This document shows positions 24,964-32,489 of a stretch of DNA of 64,000 nucleotides, one piece after another. The position numbers were made by a program, and so were the translations under genes. The notes under the pieces were generated by a model that ran no database searches, was not told the DNA's origin, and saw only the letters and a list, made by a program, of their open reading frames with translations. The stretch's first letter is position 1. Each line of letters starts with the position of its first letter. The stretch is taken from the NCBI RefSeq assembly GCF_040549465.1, contig NZ_JBEPTL010000009.1, positions 77,828-141,827 on the forward strand, in the 5' to 3' direction. This DNA comes from Lacisediminihabitans sp040549465 (GTDB taxonomy: Bacteria; Actinomycetota; Actinomycetes; Actinomycetales; Microbacteriaceae).

Positions 24964-26396
24964 TCCATGCCCTCCGCGGTCTTGCGTCCGCCGGCGAGCT
25001 CGACGAACTTCTCTTCGAGGGAGCCGACACCACGGACGTCGTCCATGGTGCCTGACGCGAGAACGGAGCCGCTCACCACGATCGCGACGAAATCGCAGAT
25101 GCGCTGGATGAGGTCCATGCTGTGGCTGGACAACACGACGGTGCCGCCGGCGGCCACATACTTCTGCAGGATCTCGGTGACGTTGGCTGCGGAGACCGGG
25201 TCCACAGATTCGAACGGCTCGTCAAGGATGAGCACCCGAGGCGAATGGATCATGGCGCAGGCGAGCGCGACCTTCTTCGTCATGCCCGCGGAGTAGTCCG
25301 CGACCAGACGATCGAGAGCGTCTTCGAGTCCGAAGGCCGCAGCGAGATCGGCGGAGCGCTGTTTGACGGTCTTCGCGTCGAGCCCCCTCAAGGTTCCCGC
25401 GTAGTAGAGGAGTTGGTTGCCGGTGAGCCGATCGAACAGCCGCAACCGGTCGGGCAGCACACCCATATTGCGCTTGGCCACGACCGGGTCGGTCCAGACA
25501 TCCGCACCGTGCACCGTCACCGTCCCGGCGTCGGGACGCAACAGGCCCGTCGCAATCGAGAGAGTTGTCGTCTTGCCTGCGCCGTTGGGGCCGACGATCC
25601 CGAAGATCGAGCCGGCGGGAACGGAAAGGCTGATGTGGTCGACCGCTACGGTATCGCCGAAGCGTTTGACCAGGTCCTTGATCACCAGCACGGTCTCGCG
25701 CTCGGTGGGCGCGGCGGCCGGTGTCGTGCGTTCGATCGGTTTTCGCGCGGGGGTCTTGCGCGGGATCTTTGGCACGGCTGGGGTGGGGCGCGCCGTCGAT
25801 GCAGGGGCCTCTACCTCGGGCCCGGGTACCGCAACCGGTTCGGGGGCGACGACCGGTTGGGTCGCGATCGCAACCTGTGGTTCGAGCACGACCTCGGCGG
25901 AAGGTTCGACGACCAGGTCGGGCAACGATGCGAATTCAGGAACGGCTTCGGCAGCCCCTGCCGACGCCGCACGGGTCGATCGAACTGTCGGTTTGCGAGC
26001 GGCAGGCCGGCGCCGCACGGCAGATTTTCCCGGCGTTGCCGATTTGCTGGGCACTGCCGATTTGCTGGGCGTTGCCGCTGATTTGGCAGCTGCAGATGTC
26101 GGCTTGCTCGCGGCCGTACCGGCCTTGCTCTGCCCGGCGGCGGCGCCGGTTCGAGGTGCCGGCCTGGACGCGGGAGGCTGCGCCTGCGGAGTTGCAGCGG
26201 CATCCGTCGTGGGCTTCGTACGCGCCGCTGGTTGTGTCCTGGCCGTCGATTTCGAGGCCGTCGCGGAGGTTGTAGCGGAAGCCGGAGCTGTGGCTCTCGG
26301 AGCGGGTTTGGCGGCTGTTCCGTCGGTGCTCGCTGGTGTCTTCCGGACCGGTGCCCTGCGGGCTGGTACTGGCTTCTCCTCGGGTTCTGAATCCAC
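24939..26396 (-). CDS. ABC transporter ATPase with a long Ala/Pro/Lys-rich N-terminal extension
   Basis: A 485-residue protein. Residues about 230-480 are a complete ABC ATPase: Walker A GPNGAGKTTTLS, Q-loop region MGVLPDRLRLFDRLTGNQ, signature DYSAGMTKKVALACAM (YSAGM in place of LSGGQ, common in CcmA-type exporters), Walker B RVLILDEPFESVDP and switch His SSHSMDLI. The first ~225 residues are low-complexity (AASKPTSAAAKSAATPSK and similar) with many Ala, Pro, Lys, Arg and Thr and no hydrophobic helix, probably disordered and possibly nucleic-acid- or membrane-surface-binding. GTG start at 26396. Such extensions occur in actinobacterial proteins but rarely on ABC ATPases. Expected partner is the overlapping permease. 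Confidence 0.85.
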   Translation of the reverse strand: MDSEPEEKPVPARRAPVRKTPASTDGTAAKPAPRATAPASATTSATASKSTARTQPAARTKPTTDAAATPQAQPPASRPAPRTGAAAGQSKAGTAASKPTSAAAKSAATPSKSAVPSKSATPGKSAVRRRPAARKPTVRSTRAASAGAAEAVPEFASLPDLVVEPSAEVVLEPQVAIATQPVVAPEPVAVPGPEVEAPASTARPTPAVPKIPRKTPARKPIERTTPAAAPTERETVLVIKDLVKRFGDTVAVDHISLSVPAGSIFGIVGPNGAGKTTTLSIATGLLRPDAGTVTVHGADVWTDPVVAKRNMGVLPDRLRLFDRLTGNQLLYYAGTLRGLDAKTVKQRSADLAAAFGLEDALDRLVADYSAGMTKKVALACAMIHSPRVLILDEPFESVDPVSAANVTEILQKYVAAGGTVVLSSHSMDLIQRICDFVAIVVSGSVLASGTMDDVRGVGSLEEKFVELAGGRKTAEGMEWLHSFSD

Positions 26397-26657
26397 GCGT
26401 CAACCGTACCAATCCCTGTCGCCGGGCCTGTACAGAACCTTTACGTTCCATCACGAATTGAGAACATCAACAGGAATCTCCCTGTCCCGAAAAGGGGGCG
26501 CCGGGTAAGGTTGTGGAAGCACAACGATGTGTCCAGACAAGAGTCTGGGGATTAACAGACGATGAACCTTCGCGCCTCACAGCAATTGAGTGCCGAATAT
26601 GATCCGAAAACGGTCATCGAACCCCAGTCCGTCCATAGTCAAACAGGGAGACCAATC
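26397..26657 (+). promoter_or_regulatory. leader region of the wall polysaccharide operon
   Basis: This 261-base gap separates the ABC ATPase from the divergent nucleotidyltransferase gene. It must hold the promoters for both. A small inverted repeat CCAGAC-AAGA-GTCTGG is at 26533-26548. An open frame begins at ATG 26562 in phase with the nucleotidyltransferase, but it lacks a ribosome site. No other gene is visible. Confidence 0.35.
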
Positions 26658-27350
26658 GTGAGCACGCAGATCGTAATTCTTGCCGCTGGCATGGGTAGCC
26701 GACTTGGCCGCTCGCTGCCGAAGCCGCTGACAGAACTCAGCGACGGCCGCACGATCATGCAGCAGCAGTTCGACAACATCCATCACGCGTTTGGCAAAGA
26801 CGCCAGGGTGACGATCGTCGTCGGCTACAAGCTCGAGCACATCATCGAGGCCTTCCCCAACGCTTCCTATGTTTATAACGAGCAGTACGACCAGACCAAC
26901 ACCTCCAAGAGCCTCATGCGCGCCCTGCGTGCGTCGAGCAACGGCGGCGTGCTCTGGATGAACGGTGACGTCGTCTTCGACCCAGAAGCTCTCGACCGCG
27001 CAGCCAAGATGGTTGCCCGCGACCAGTCCTTCGTCTCGGTCAACACCGCGAAGGTTTCGGATGAAGAGGTCAAGTACACCGTCGACGCCGAGGGCTTCAT
27101 CAATGAACTTTCCAAGACCGTCAAGGGCGGTCTCGGTGAGGCTGTCGGCATCAACTACGTGGCACGCAACGATAAGGCGGCGCTGGTGCGCCAGCTGAAC
27201 CGTGTCGGCGATCAGGACTATTTCGAGCGCGGCATTGAACTGGCAATCGAACAGGACAAGCTACGATTTGAGCCGGTAGACATCTCCGACCTCTACGCCG
27301 TGGAGATCGACTTCGCCGAAGACCTTGAGCGGGCAAACCTCTTCGTCTGA
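26658..27350 (+). CDS. sugar-/choline-phosphate nucleotidyltransferase
   Basis: A 230-residue nucleotidyltransferase. It begins VSTQIVILAAGMGSRLGRSL followed by PKPLTEL, the classic LicC/RmlA-type nucleotide-binding loop, then VTIVVGYKLEHI, LWMNGDVVFDP (metal-binding Asp) and VEIDFAEDLERAN at the end. It activates a phosphorylated choline, alditol or sugar for a wall polymer. GTG at 26658 with GGGAG upstream is preferred over ATG at 26562. It opens the cluster with the ABC exporter, so it probably supplies a nucleotide-linked precursor for the exported polymer. Confidence 0.8.
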   Translation: MSTQIVILAAGMGSRLGRSLPKPLTELSDGRTIMQQQFDNIHHAFGKDARVTIVVGYKLEHIIEAFPNASYVYNEQYDQTNTSKSLMRALRASSNGGVLWMNGDVVFDPEALDRAAKMVARDQSFVSVNTAKVSDEEVKYTVDAEGFINELSKTVKGGLGEAVGINYVARNDKAALVRQLNRVGDQDYFERGIELAIEQDKLRFEPVDISDLYAVEIDFAEDLERANLFV

Positions 27351-27392
27351 AGCGTCGCACCGGGGATGCTTGACGGTTAAGGACCCCATCGC

Positions 27393-28208
27393 GTGAGTGC
27401 AGCTATTCAGGTTCGTCCTGCGCGCTCGGCATTTGCCCAGTACCGCCACTCGCTCTGGCTTTTGACGACGCGTGACCTCAGGGTTCGGTACTCGACATCG
27501 TTCCTCGGCTACTTCTGGTCGATTCTCGACCCGCTGGTGATGGCCTCGATCTACTGGGTGGTCTTCACCCAAATTTTCCAGCGAGGCCATGTGGGCGAAC
27601 AGCCCTACATTGTCTTCCTGTTGACGGCGCTGCTCCCGTGGACCTGGTTCAACGGTGCAGTTTCGGATGCCACGCGAGCCTTCAGCAAAGAAGCGAAGCT
27701 CATCCGGTCGACCAAGATCCCGCGCACCATCTGGGTTGCACGTCTCGTCTTGTCCAAAGGAATCGAGTTCGTGGTCAGCCTGCCGGTGATCATCTTCTTC
27801 GCGTTGATCTCCCTGGCGACTCCAGACCCCGCACAGATTCACCCGCAGGCCATCTTCATTCCGGTGGCCATCGTGATGCAGGCGATACTGACTCTTGGCG
27901 TTGGCCTGATCGTTGCTCCGCTCGTCGTGTTCTTCCGCGACCTTGAACGCGCGGTGAAACTGGCGCTGCGTTTTCTCTTCTATGCCTCCCCGATCGTTTA
28001 CGGCCTCACCGACGTGCCCGGATGGTTGAGCCCCATACTCGCTTTCAATCCTCTCTCCGGCATCCTGTCGCTGTACCGAGCAGCTTTCTTTCCGAGTGAG
28101 CTCCAATGGCTCAATGTCGCTGTGAGCGCCGTCATGTGCGTCGTCATCCTCGGGATCGGCCTGCTCGTCTTCCAGCGCACCATCAAGACCGTGCTGAAGG
28201 AGATCTGA
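27393..28208 (+). CDS. polysaccharide ABC exporter permease (Wzm/TagG type)
   Basis: A 271-residue permease with six helices. N-terminal FAQYRHSLWLLTTRDLRVRY and SFLGYFWSILDPLVM match the ABC-2 polysaccharide exporter family that moves teichoic acids and O-antigens. Later motifs RSTKIPRTIW and PLVVFFRDLERAV are also typical. GTG start at 27393. The stop overlaps the ATG of the ATPase gene (TGATG), as is usual for these pairs. Confidence 0.9.
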   Translation: MSAAIQVRPARSAFAQYRHSLWLLTTRDLRVRYSTSFLGYFWSILDPLVMASIYWVVFTQIFQRGHVGEQPYIVFLLTALLPWTWFNGAVSDATRAFSKEAKLIRSTKIPRTIWVARLVLSKGIEFVVSLPVIIFFALISLATPDPAQIHPQAIFIPVAIVMQAILTLGVGLIVAPLVVFFRDLERAVKLALRFLFYASPIVYGLTDVPGWLSPILAFNPLSGILSLYRAAFFPSELQWLNVAVSAVMCVVILGIGLLVFQRTIKTVLKEI

Positions 28209-28966
28209 TGGCCGACCAGAGCATCGTCGCGCCGGTCATCACCGTCACGGATGCCGGCATCCGTTTCAAGCGCAACCGCCGTTCGCATCGCAGCTTCAAA
28301 GACCTCTTCGCCGGTTCCCAGCGGCGCAGCAGGCCTGACGAGTTCTGGCCGCTGCGCCACGTCTCGTTCTCGGTTCAGCCTGGAGAAGCAATCGGCGTCG
28401 TCGGCCGGAATGGCCAGGGCAAGTCGACCCTCTTGAAACTCGTCGCCGAGGTGGTGTTCGCCGACGAAGGCCGAGTCGCCGTGAACGCCGGCGTTGCCCC
28501 CCTCATCGAGATCACCGGAGGTTTCGTCGATGACCTCACCGTGCGTGACAACGTCTACCTCACCGCGGGTCTTCACGGAATGAAGCGCTCGGAGATCGAC
28601 GCGCGGTTCGACGAGATCATCGCCTTCTCCGAGATCGGCGACTTTCTCGATACCCCCTATAAGCACCTTTCGAGCGGAATGAAGGTGCGCATCGCCTTCG
28701 CCGTGATCTCCCGCCTCGAAGAGCCGGTCATCCTCGTCGACGAGGTGCTCGCTGTGGGCGACAAGGCCTTCCGGGAGAAGTGCTACCGACGCATCGAGGA
28801 GCTGTTGGCTGGCGGGCGTACATTGTTTTTTGTGTCACACAGTGAGAAAGACCTCAGACGTTTCTGCACCCGCGGCCTCTACCTCGATAAGGGTGCGCTC
28901 GTGCTCGATGCCCCGATCGATCAGGTGCTCGATCGGTACAACGCGCAGTACGGCGTGAAGTCATGA
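28208..28966 (+). CDS. polysaccharide ABC exporter ATPase (Wzt/TagH type)
   Basis: A 252-residue ATPase: FKDLFAGSQRRSRPDEFW near the start, Walker A GVVGRNGQGKSTLLKL, GVAPLIEITGGFVDDLTVRD (family-specific), signature YKHLSSGMKVRIAFAV, Walker B PVILVDEVLAVGD and FVSHSEKDLRRF. No C-terminal carbohydrate-binding extension, so it is the TagH-short type, exporting polymer without terminal-sugar recognition. Overlaps both neighbours by 1-4 bases. Confidence 0.92.
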   Translation: MADQSIVAPVITVTDAGIRFKRNRRSHRSFKDLFAGSQRRSRPDEFWPLRHVSFSVQPGEAIGVVGRNGQGKSTLLKLVAEVVFADEGRVAVNAGVAPLIEITGGFVDDLTVRDNVYLTAGLHGMKRSEIDARFDEIIAFSEIGDFLDTPYKHLSSGMKVRIAFAVISRLEEPVILVDEVLAVGDKAFREKCYRRIEELLAGGRTLFFVSHSEKDLRRFCTRGLYLDKGALVLDAPIDQVLDRYNAQYGVKS

Positions 28967-29739
28967 CGCTGGTCCGTGGCAAGACTCCCATCCAGGTCGA
29001 GAAGGGCATCGAGAGGCTGCTGTCTGTGCAGCGGCCCGTAGTACTGGCAGAGGTGCGCAGCATCCGTCGCCGACATCCGGATGCAACGCCGGCCCAGGTC
29101 ATCACGATCCTCGAGCGTCACTACCTCACTGCCGTCACCACGGGCGGAGCGGCTGTAGGTGCCAGCGCAGTCATTCCCGGGGTCGGGGTCGGGATCTCGC
29201 TGGCCCTCTCCGGAGTCGAGACGGCCGGATTCCTGGAAGCCAGCGCCCTCTTCGCGCAGTCGGTCACCGAGGTGCACGGGATCGCCGTCGAAGACCCGGA
29301 GCGTGCCAGGACCCTGGTGATGGCGATGATGCTGGGTACCGCAGGCTCGGACCTGGTGAAGCAGCTCGCTGGTCAGGCGGCCGGCGTCGGTCCCACCCGT
29401 GGGCGGTTCTGGGGCGAACTCGTCACCAAGAGTCTGCCGCAGGCCGCGATGGGGCAGATCGGGGACCGCGTGAAGCGTGCCTTCGTCAAGCGATTCGTGA
29501 CGACGCAGGGTGCGAGCATCATCGGGCGTGCAATTCCGTTCGGCATCGGCGCCGTGATCGGCGGTACCGGCAACCATATGCTCGGTCGCAAGGTGGTGTC
29601 GAGCTCACGTGAAGCCTTCGGGCCAGCCCCGGAGGCTTTCCCCCTCGTACTCGAACCGGTCATCCATCCAGTGAAGGTGCGCACCGCCCGTGCGCGGATC
29701 AGCCTGCCGCGTTTCATCAGTAAGGTGCCTAAGGAATAG
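28963..29739 (+). CDS. glycine-rich membrane-associated protein of unknown function
   Basis: A 258-residue protein whose ATG overlaps the stop of the exporter ATPase, so it belongs to the same operon. An N-terminal amphipathic region (TPIQVEKGIERLLSVQRPVV) is followed by three glycine-rich hydrophobic segments: AVTTGGAAVGASAVIPGVGVG, the region around MMLGTAGSDLVKQL, and ASIIGRAIPFGIGAVIGGTG. The C-terminal tail is basic. I do not recognise a family with confidence; the GG/PG-rich helices recall EcsC-like or peripheral membrane proteins. A role linked to wall polymer export is inferred only from position. Confidence 0.55.
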   Translation: MTLVRGKTPIQVEKGIERLLSVQRPVVLAEVRSIRRRHPDATPAQVITILERHYLTAVTTGGAAVGASAVIPGVGVGISLALSGVETAGFLEASALFAQSVTEVHGIAVEDPERARTLVMAMMLGTAGSDLVKQLAGQAAGVGPTRGRFWGELVTKSLPQAAMGQIGDRVKRAFVKRFVTTQGASIIGRAIPFGIGAVIGGTGNHMLGRKVVSSSREAFGPAPEAFPLVLEPVIHPVKVRTARARISLPRFISKVPKE

Positions 29740-29846
29740 CCCGCTCCACCCCTCCACACCCGCTGATCCCCCGACCTCCTGACAGGTGAGGCCATTGCCG
29801 GAATTTCTCGGCCTGAATAGTCGGTCGCGCTCGCTACGTTTCGGGC

Positions 29847-30143
29847 ATGACCGGCCCACGCTCCCCCTCATTCGATTCCGCCTACCCCGTGCCCTTCCAT
29901 GTCGAGAGGGATGCCGGGCCGCGTAAATACCTGCTCACCAATCGCGGCAGCGAGACAGTCGACGGCGTAACGCTCAACCTGCTGGGCGCCGGTGTGATGC
30001 CCGCCAGCGCACCGTCGACCCTCCAGCCGGGTGAGACTCTCGAGGTGGTGATCTCAGGCCGCGACCTGGCGCGCAGCACCATTCTGGTGGTGCGCTGGTT
30101 TCGCCCGGGTGGGGAAGAGTATCTCTGGCGGGTGAGCTTCTAA
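29847..30143 (+). CDS. small beta-rich hypothetical protein
   Basis: A 98-residue protein with no signal peptide. Alternating hydrophobic residues in KYLLTNRGSETVDGVTLNL, ETLEVVISGRDL and STILVVRWFRPGGEEYLW suggest a small beta-sandwich, similar in shape to Fn3/Ig-like domains. It lies between the wall exporter operon and the restriction-modification regulator and overlaps the latter's 3' end by 4 bases. No function is assigned. Confidence 0.5.
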   Translation: MTGPRSPSFDSAYPVPFHVERDAGPRKYLLTNRGSETVDGVTLNLLGAGVMPASAPSTLQPGETLEVVISGRDLARSTILVVRWFRPGGEEYLWRVSF

Positions 30144-30451
30144 CGGTCCCGCGATTCGCGGGCACGCCGCTCGCGCACGAAGTCGGCGGCGGTGAAGACC
30201 TCTCGTCGCTCGGGCAACGAACTCGCCTCAATATTCGCGATCAGGTTCCCCGGATCAACCCCGAGCACGGATGCGATTCGCACTAGAGTATGAAAATTTG
30301 GGTTGCCAAGGCCACGTTCGATCTTGCCGTAATTCGAAACATTCATTCCTGCCAGATTGGCGATCTCTTCCTGGCTGAGAGCCAGCTTGTTTCGGCGATC
30401 CTGGAGGCGTTCGCCCAGTATCCGGGCGGCATCTGAGATCGGTTCTGACAT
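30140..30451 (-). CDS. XRE family helix-turn-helix regulator (RM-associated)
   Basis: A 103-residue DNA-binding protein. The HTH is complete: RRNKLALSQEEIANLAGM, NVSNYGKIERGLGNPNFHTL and VRIASVLGVDPGNLI. Size and domain match controller proteins that time restriction enzyme expression, and it is divergent from the mod gene. Its start codon is inside one arm of an inverted repeat that straddles the promoter region. Base composition of this gene and the following two is visibly lower in GC than in the flanking genes. Confidence 0.8.
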   Translation of the reverse strand: MSEPISDAARILGERLQDRRNKLALSQEEIANLAGMNVSNYGKIERGLGNPNFHTLVRIASVLGVDPGNLIANIEASSLPERREVFTAADFVRERRARESRDR

Positions 30452-30495
30452 CCCTCATTGCTACTTGCCCCATCGTCGAACGACCAGATGTCAGA
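30444..30495. promoter_or_regulatory. putative operator: inverted repeat TCTGACATC...GATGTCAGA
   Basis: Perfect 9-base arms at 30444-30452 and 30487-30495 with 34 bases between. The left arm overlaps the ATG of the XRE gene; the right arm lies 14 bases before the earliest possible mod start. Arms this far apart with matched sequence suggest two half-operators bound by regulator dimers. Assignment to the XRE protein is inferred from position. Confidence 0.45.
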
Positions 30496-30578
30496 GCAGT
30501 GAGGTATAAATGCCTCAGGGGTTAATGCTTTGTTTTGCGATCATGCAAGCCTCCTGTGGACGAACGGAAAACCCTCGC

Positions 30579-32489
30579 ATGGCAAGATCCCTGCTCGAAC
30601 AACTTCCCGGTATCGTCGCCGCAGGCAAGAGGCAGGCCCAGCAGATCCTCGAACAACTTGAGGGACCGAACAAGGTGTCCCTGCAGACGCGCGAATTGGT
30701 CATACCTGCACGCGACACCGCAGGTTTCGATTTGTACGGGGCGAACGACTCAGCCAGCATTCCGGATGCCCCCAACCGTCTCATCTATGGCGATAACCTG
30801 CTCGCAATGGCAGCGCTGCTCGCGGGCGATGAGCAGACGCCAAGCCTGCGTGGCCAGGTCGATCTCATCTATATAGACCCGCCGTTCGACTCCAAGGCGG
30901 ATTATCGAACGAAGATCACGTTGCCAGGGGCAACCGTCGATCAACGTCCGACCGTTGCCGAACAATTCGCCTATTCCGACGCCTGGGCAAATGGCACCGC
31001 CTCCTATCTGGAGATGATCACTCCCCGACTCGTGCTTATGCGTGAGTTGCTCGCTGAGACCGGGTCGATCTATGTTCATCTCGATTGGCACGTCTCGCCT
31101 TACATACGCATAGTGCTTGACGATGTGTTTGGAGGATCGAACTTCGTCAATGAAGCAATCTGGACCTATTTCGGCTTCAAACGGTCCACCTCGTCCAATT
31201 TTCCACGCAAACACGACAACATTTTCATCTACAGGAAGGCGCCGAACCACTACTGGCGAACGCAGTATCGCCCTCACTCGCCTGACTATCTCAAGCGTTT
31301 CAAACGAGATGAAAGCGGCCGTCTCTATCGCGGGGATGTCAATCCCAGCGGTGGAGGTACCCGCAAGATCTACCTCGATGATGTCGCCGGCGACATCGTC
31401 CCCTCATATTGGGACGACATACCTCCAGTGAACCCAATGGCTAAAGAACGTCTCGACTACGGCACGCAAAAGCCCGAGCAGCTATTGGAGCGAATAATTA
31501 ATGCCTCCGCGCCAGAAGGGGGTCTGGTGGCTGATTTCTTTGCTGGATCAGGCACTACCGCTGCAACGGCGGAACGCATTGGCCGTCGATGGATTACTAC
31601 TGATCTCGGTAAGCCCGCGGTGATGATCACGCGAAAGCGACTCGTTGATCAGAATGCGAAGCCGTTCCTCTATCAGGCGATCGGTGACTATCAAGTCGAA
31701 CAGGCGCGCAGCACCCTAGGACGTAAATTTAGGGTCGGCGAACTCGCGCAGACGGTGCTCGGCATCTACGGCGCTCTTCCCCTGCCACCCGAGGAGAACG
31801 TGAACGGTTCACTCGGGCGGCTGACAAACCAGAAGACTCTGATCTACGTCGACAGCCCATCGCGTCTGACTTCCACCTCGACGTTGCTGCGCGCACAGGG
31901 TTACCGCGATAGCAAGCTCGGCGGCTTCGACAAGGTGATCGTGCTCGGTTGGAACTTTTCGGCGAGCATCGGCCACGACCTCACCGCTTTGAACGACGAG
32001 AAACTCGATGTCCGAGTCATTCCACCAGACTTACTCGACCGCCTCAAGAAGCGCGGCAAAGAGAGCCTGGCTGGCAATATCCGATTCTCCACCTTGCAGT
32101 ACCTCGAGGCACATATCGAATCTCGGCACCAAAATGCGGATGGCGAAGAACTGGAAATCGTGCTCGACAACTACGTGCTGCTTTCGCCGGATGCGATCAG
32201 CCTCACTGAAGAGGATCGACCAGCGGTGATTGAGGTGATGAATCGTGAGCCCCTCGCCCTCATCGAGTATTGGGCAATCGATCCCGATTATGACGGAGTG
32301 GTATTTCGTTCGACCTGGCAGGATTACCGCGGCAACACGGCCAACGACAGCGACGAACTCCGCACGGTAACTCGCGCGCATCTCACAACGGTTCGGCACG
32401 ACGATGCGCGTCTCGTATGCGTTCGCGCAGTTGACGTATTCGGGTTCGAATCCGAAGTCGTGCTTGATCTTCCTGCGATGCAAGCATGA
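30579..32489 (+). CDS. mod: type III restriction-modification system, DNA adenine methyltransferase (Mod)
   Basis: A 636-residue methyltransferase that modifies one strand of an asymmetric site and supplies specificity to the restriction complex. Catalytic motif IV DPPF is at about residue 100 (DLIYIDPPFDSK), before motif I DFFAGSGTT at about residue 320, the beta-class order of type III Mod enzymes, with QKPEQLLERII between them and a variable target-recognition region between. Start chosen at 30579 (MARSLLEQLPGIVAAGK, the usual Mod beginning); ATG 30510 has a better GAGG site and would add 23 residues of poor character. Its stop overlaps the res ATG by 4 bases. Confidence 0.9.
   Translation: MARSLLEQLPGIVAAGKRQAQQILEQLEGPNKVSLQTRELVIPARDTAGFDLYGANDSASIPDAPNRLIYGDNLLAMAALLAGDEQTPSLRGQVDLIYIDPPFDSKADYRTKITLPGATVDQRPTVAEQFAYSDAWANGTASYLEMITPRLVLMRELLAETGSIYVHLDWHVSPYIRIVLDDVFGGSNFVNEAIWTYFGFKRSTSSNFPRKHDNIFIYRKAPNHYWRTQYRPHSPDYLKRFKRDESGRLYRGDVNPSGGGTRKIYLDDVAGDIVPSYWDDIPPVNPMAKERLDYGTQKPEQLLERIINASAPEGGLVADFFAGSGTTAATAERIGRRWITTDLGKPAVMITRKRLVDQNAKPFLYQAIGDYQVEQARSTLGRKFRVGELAQTVLGIYGALPLPPEENVNGSLGRLTNQKTLIYVDSPSRLTSTSTLLRAQGYRDSKLGGFDKVIVLGWNFSASIGHDLTALNDEKLDVRVIPPDLLDRLKKRGKESLAGNIRFSTLQYLEAHIESRHQNADGEELEIVLDNYVLLSPDAISLTEEDRPAVIEVMNREPLALIEYWAIDPDYDGVVFRSTWQDYRGNTANDSDELRTVTRAHLTTVRHDDARLVCVRAVDVFGFESEVVLDLPAMQA

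Noticed and set aside
30510..30578. Upstream start for mod at ATG 30510
   Set aside because: It has a better GAGG site but adds residues (MPQGLMLCFAIMQ) unlike Mod N-termini; kept as an alternative in the mod entry.
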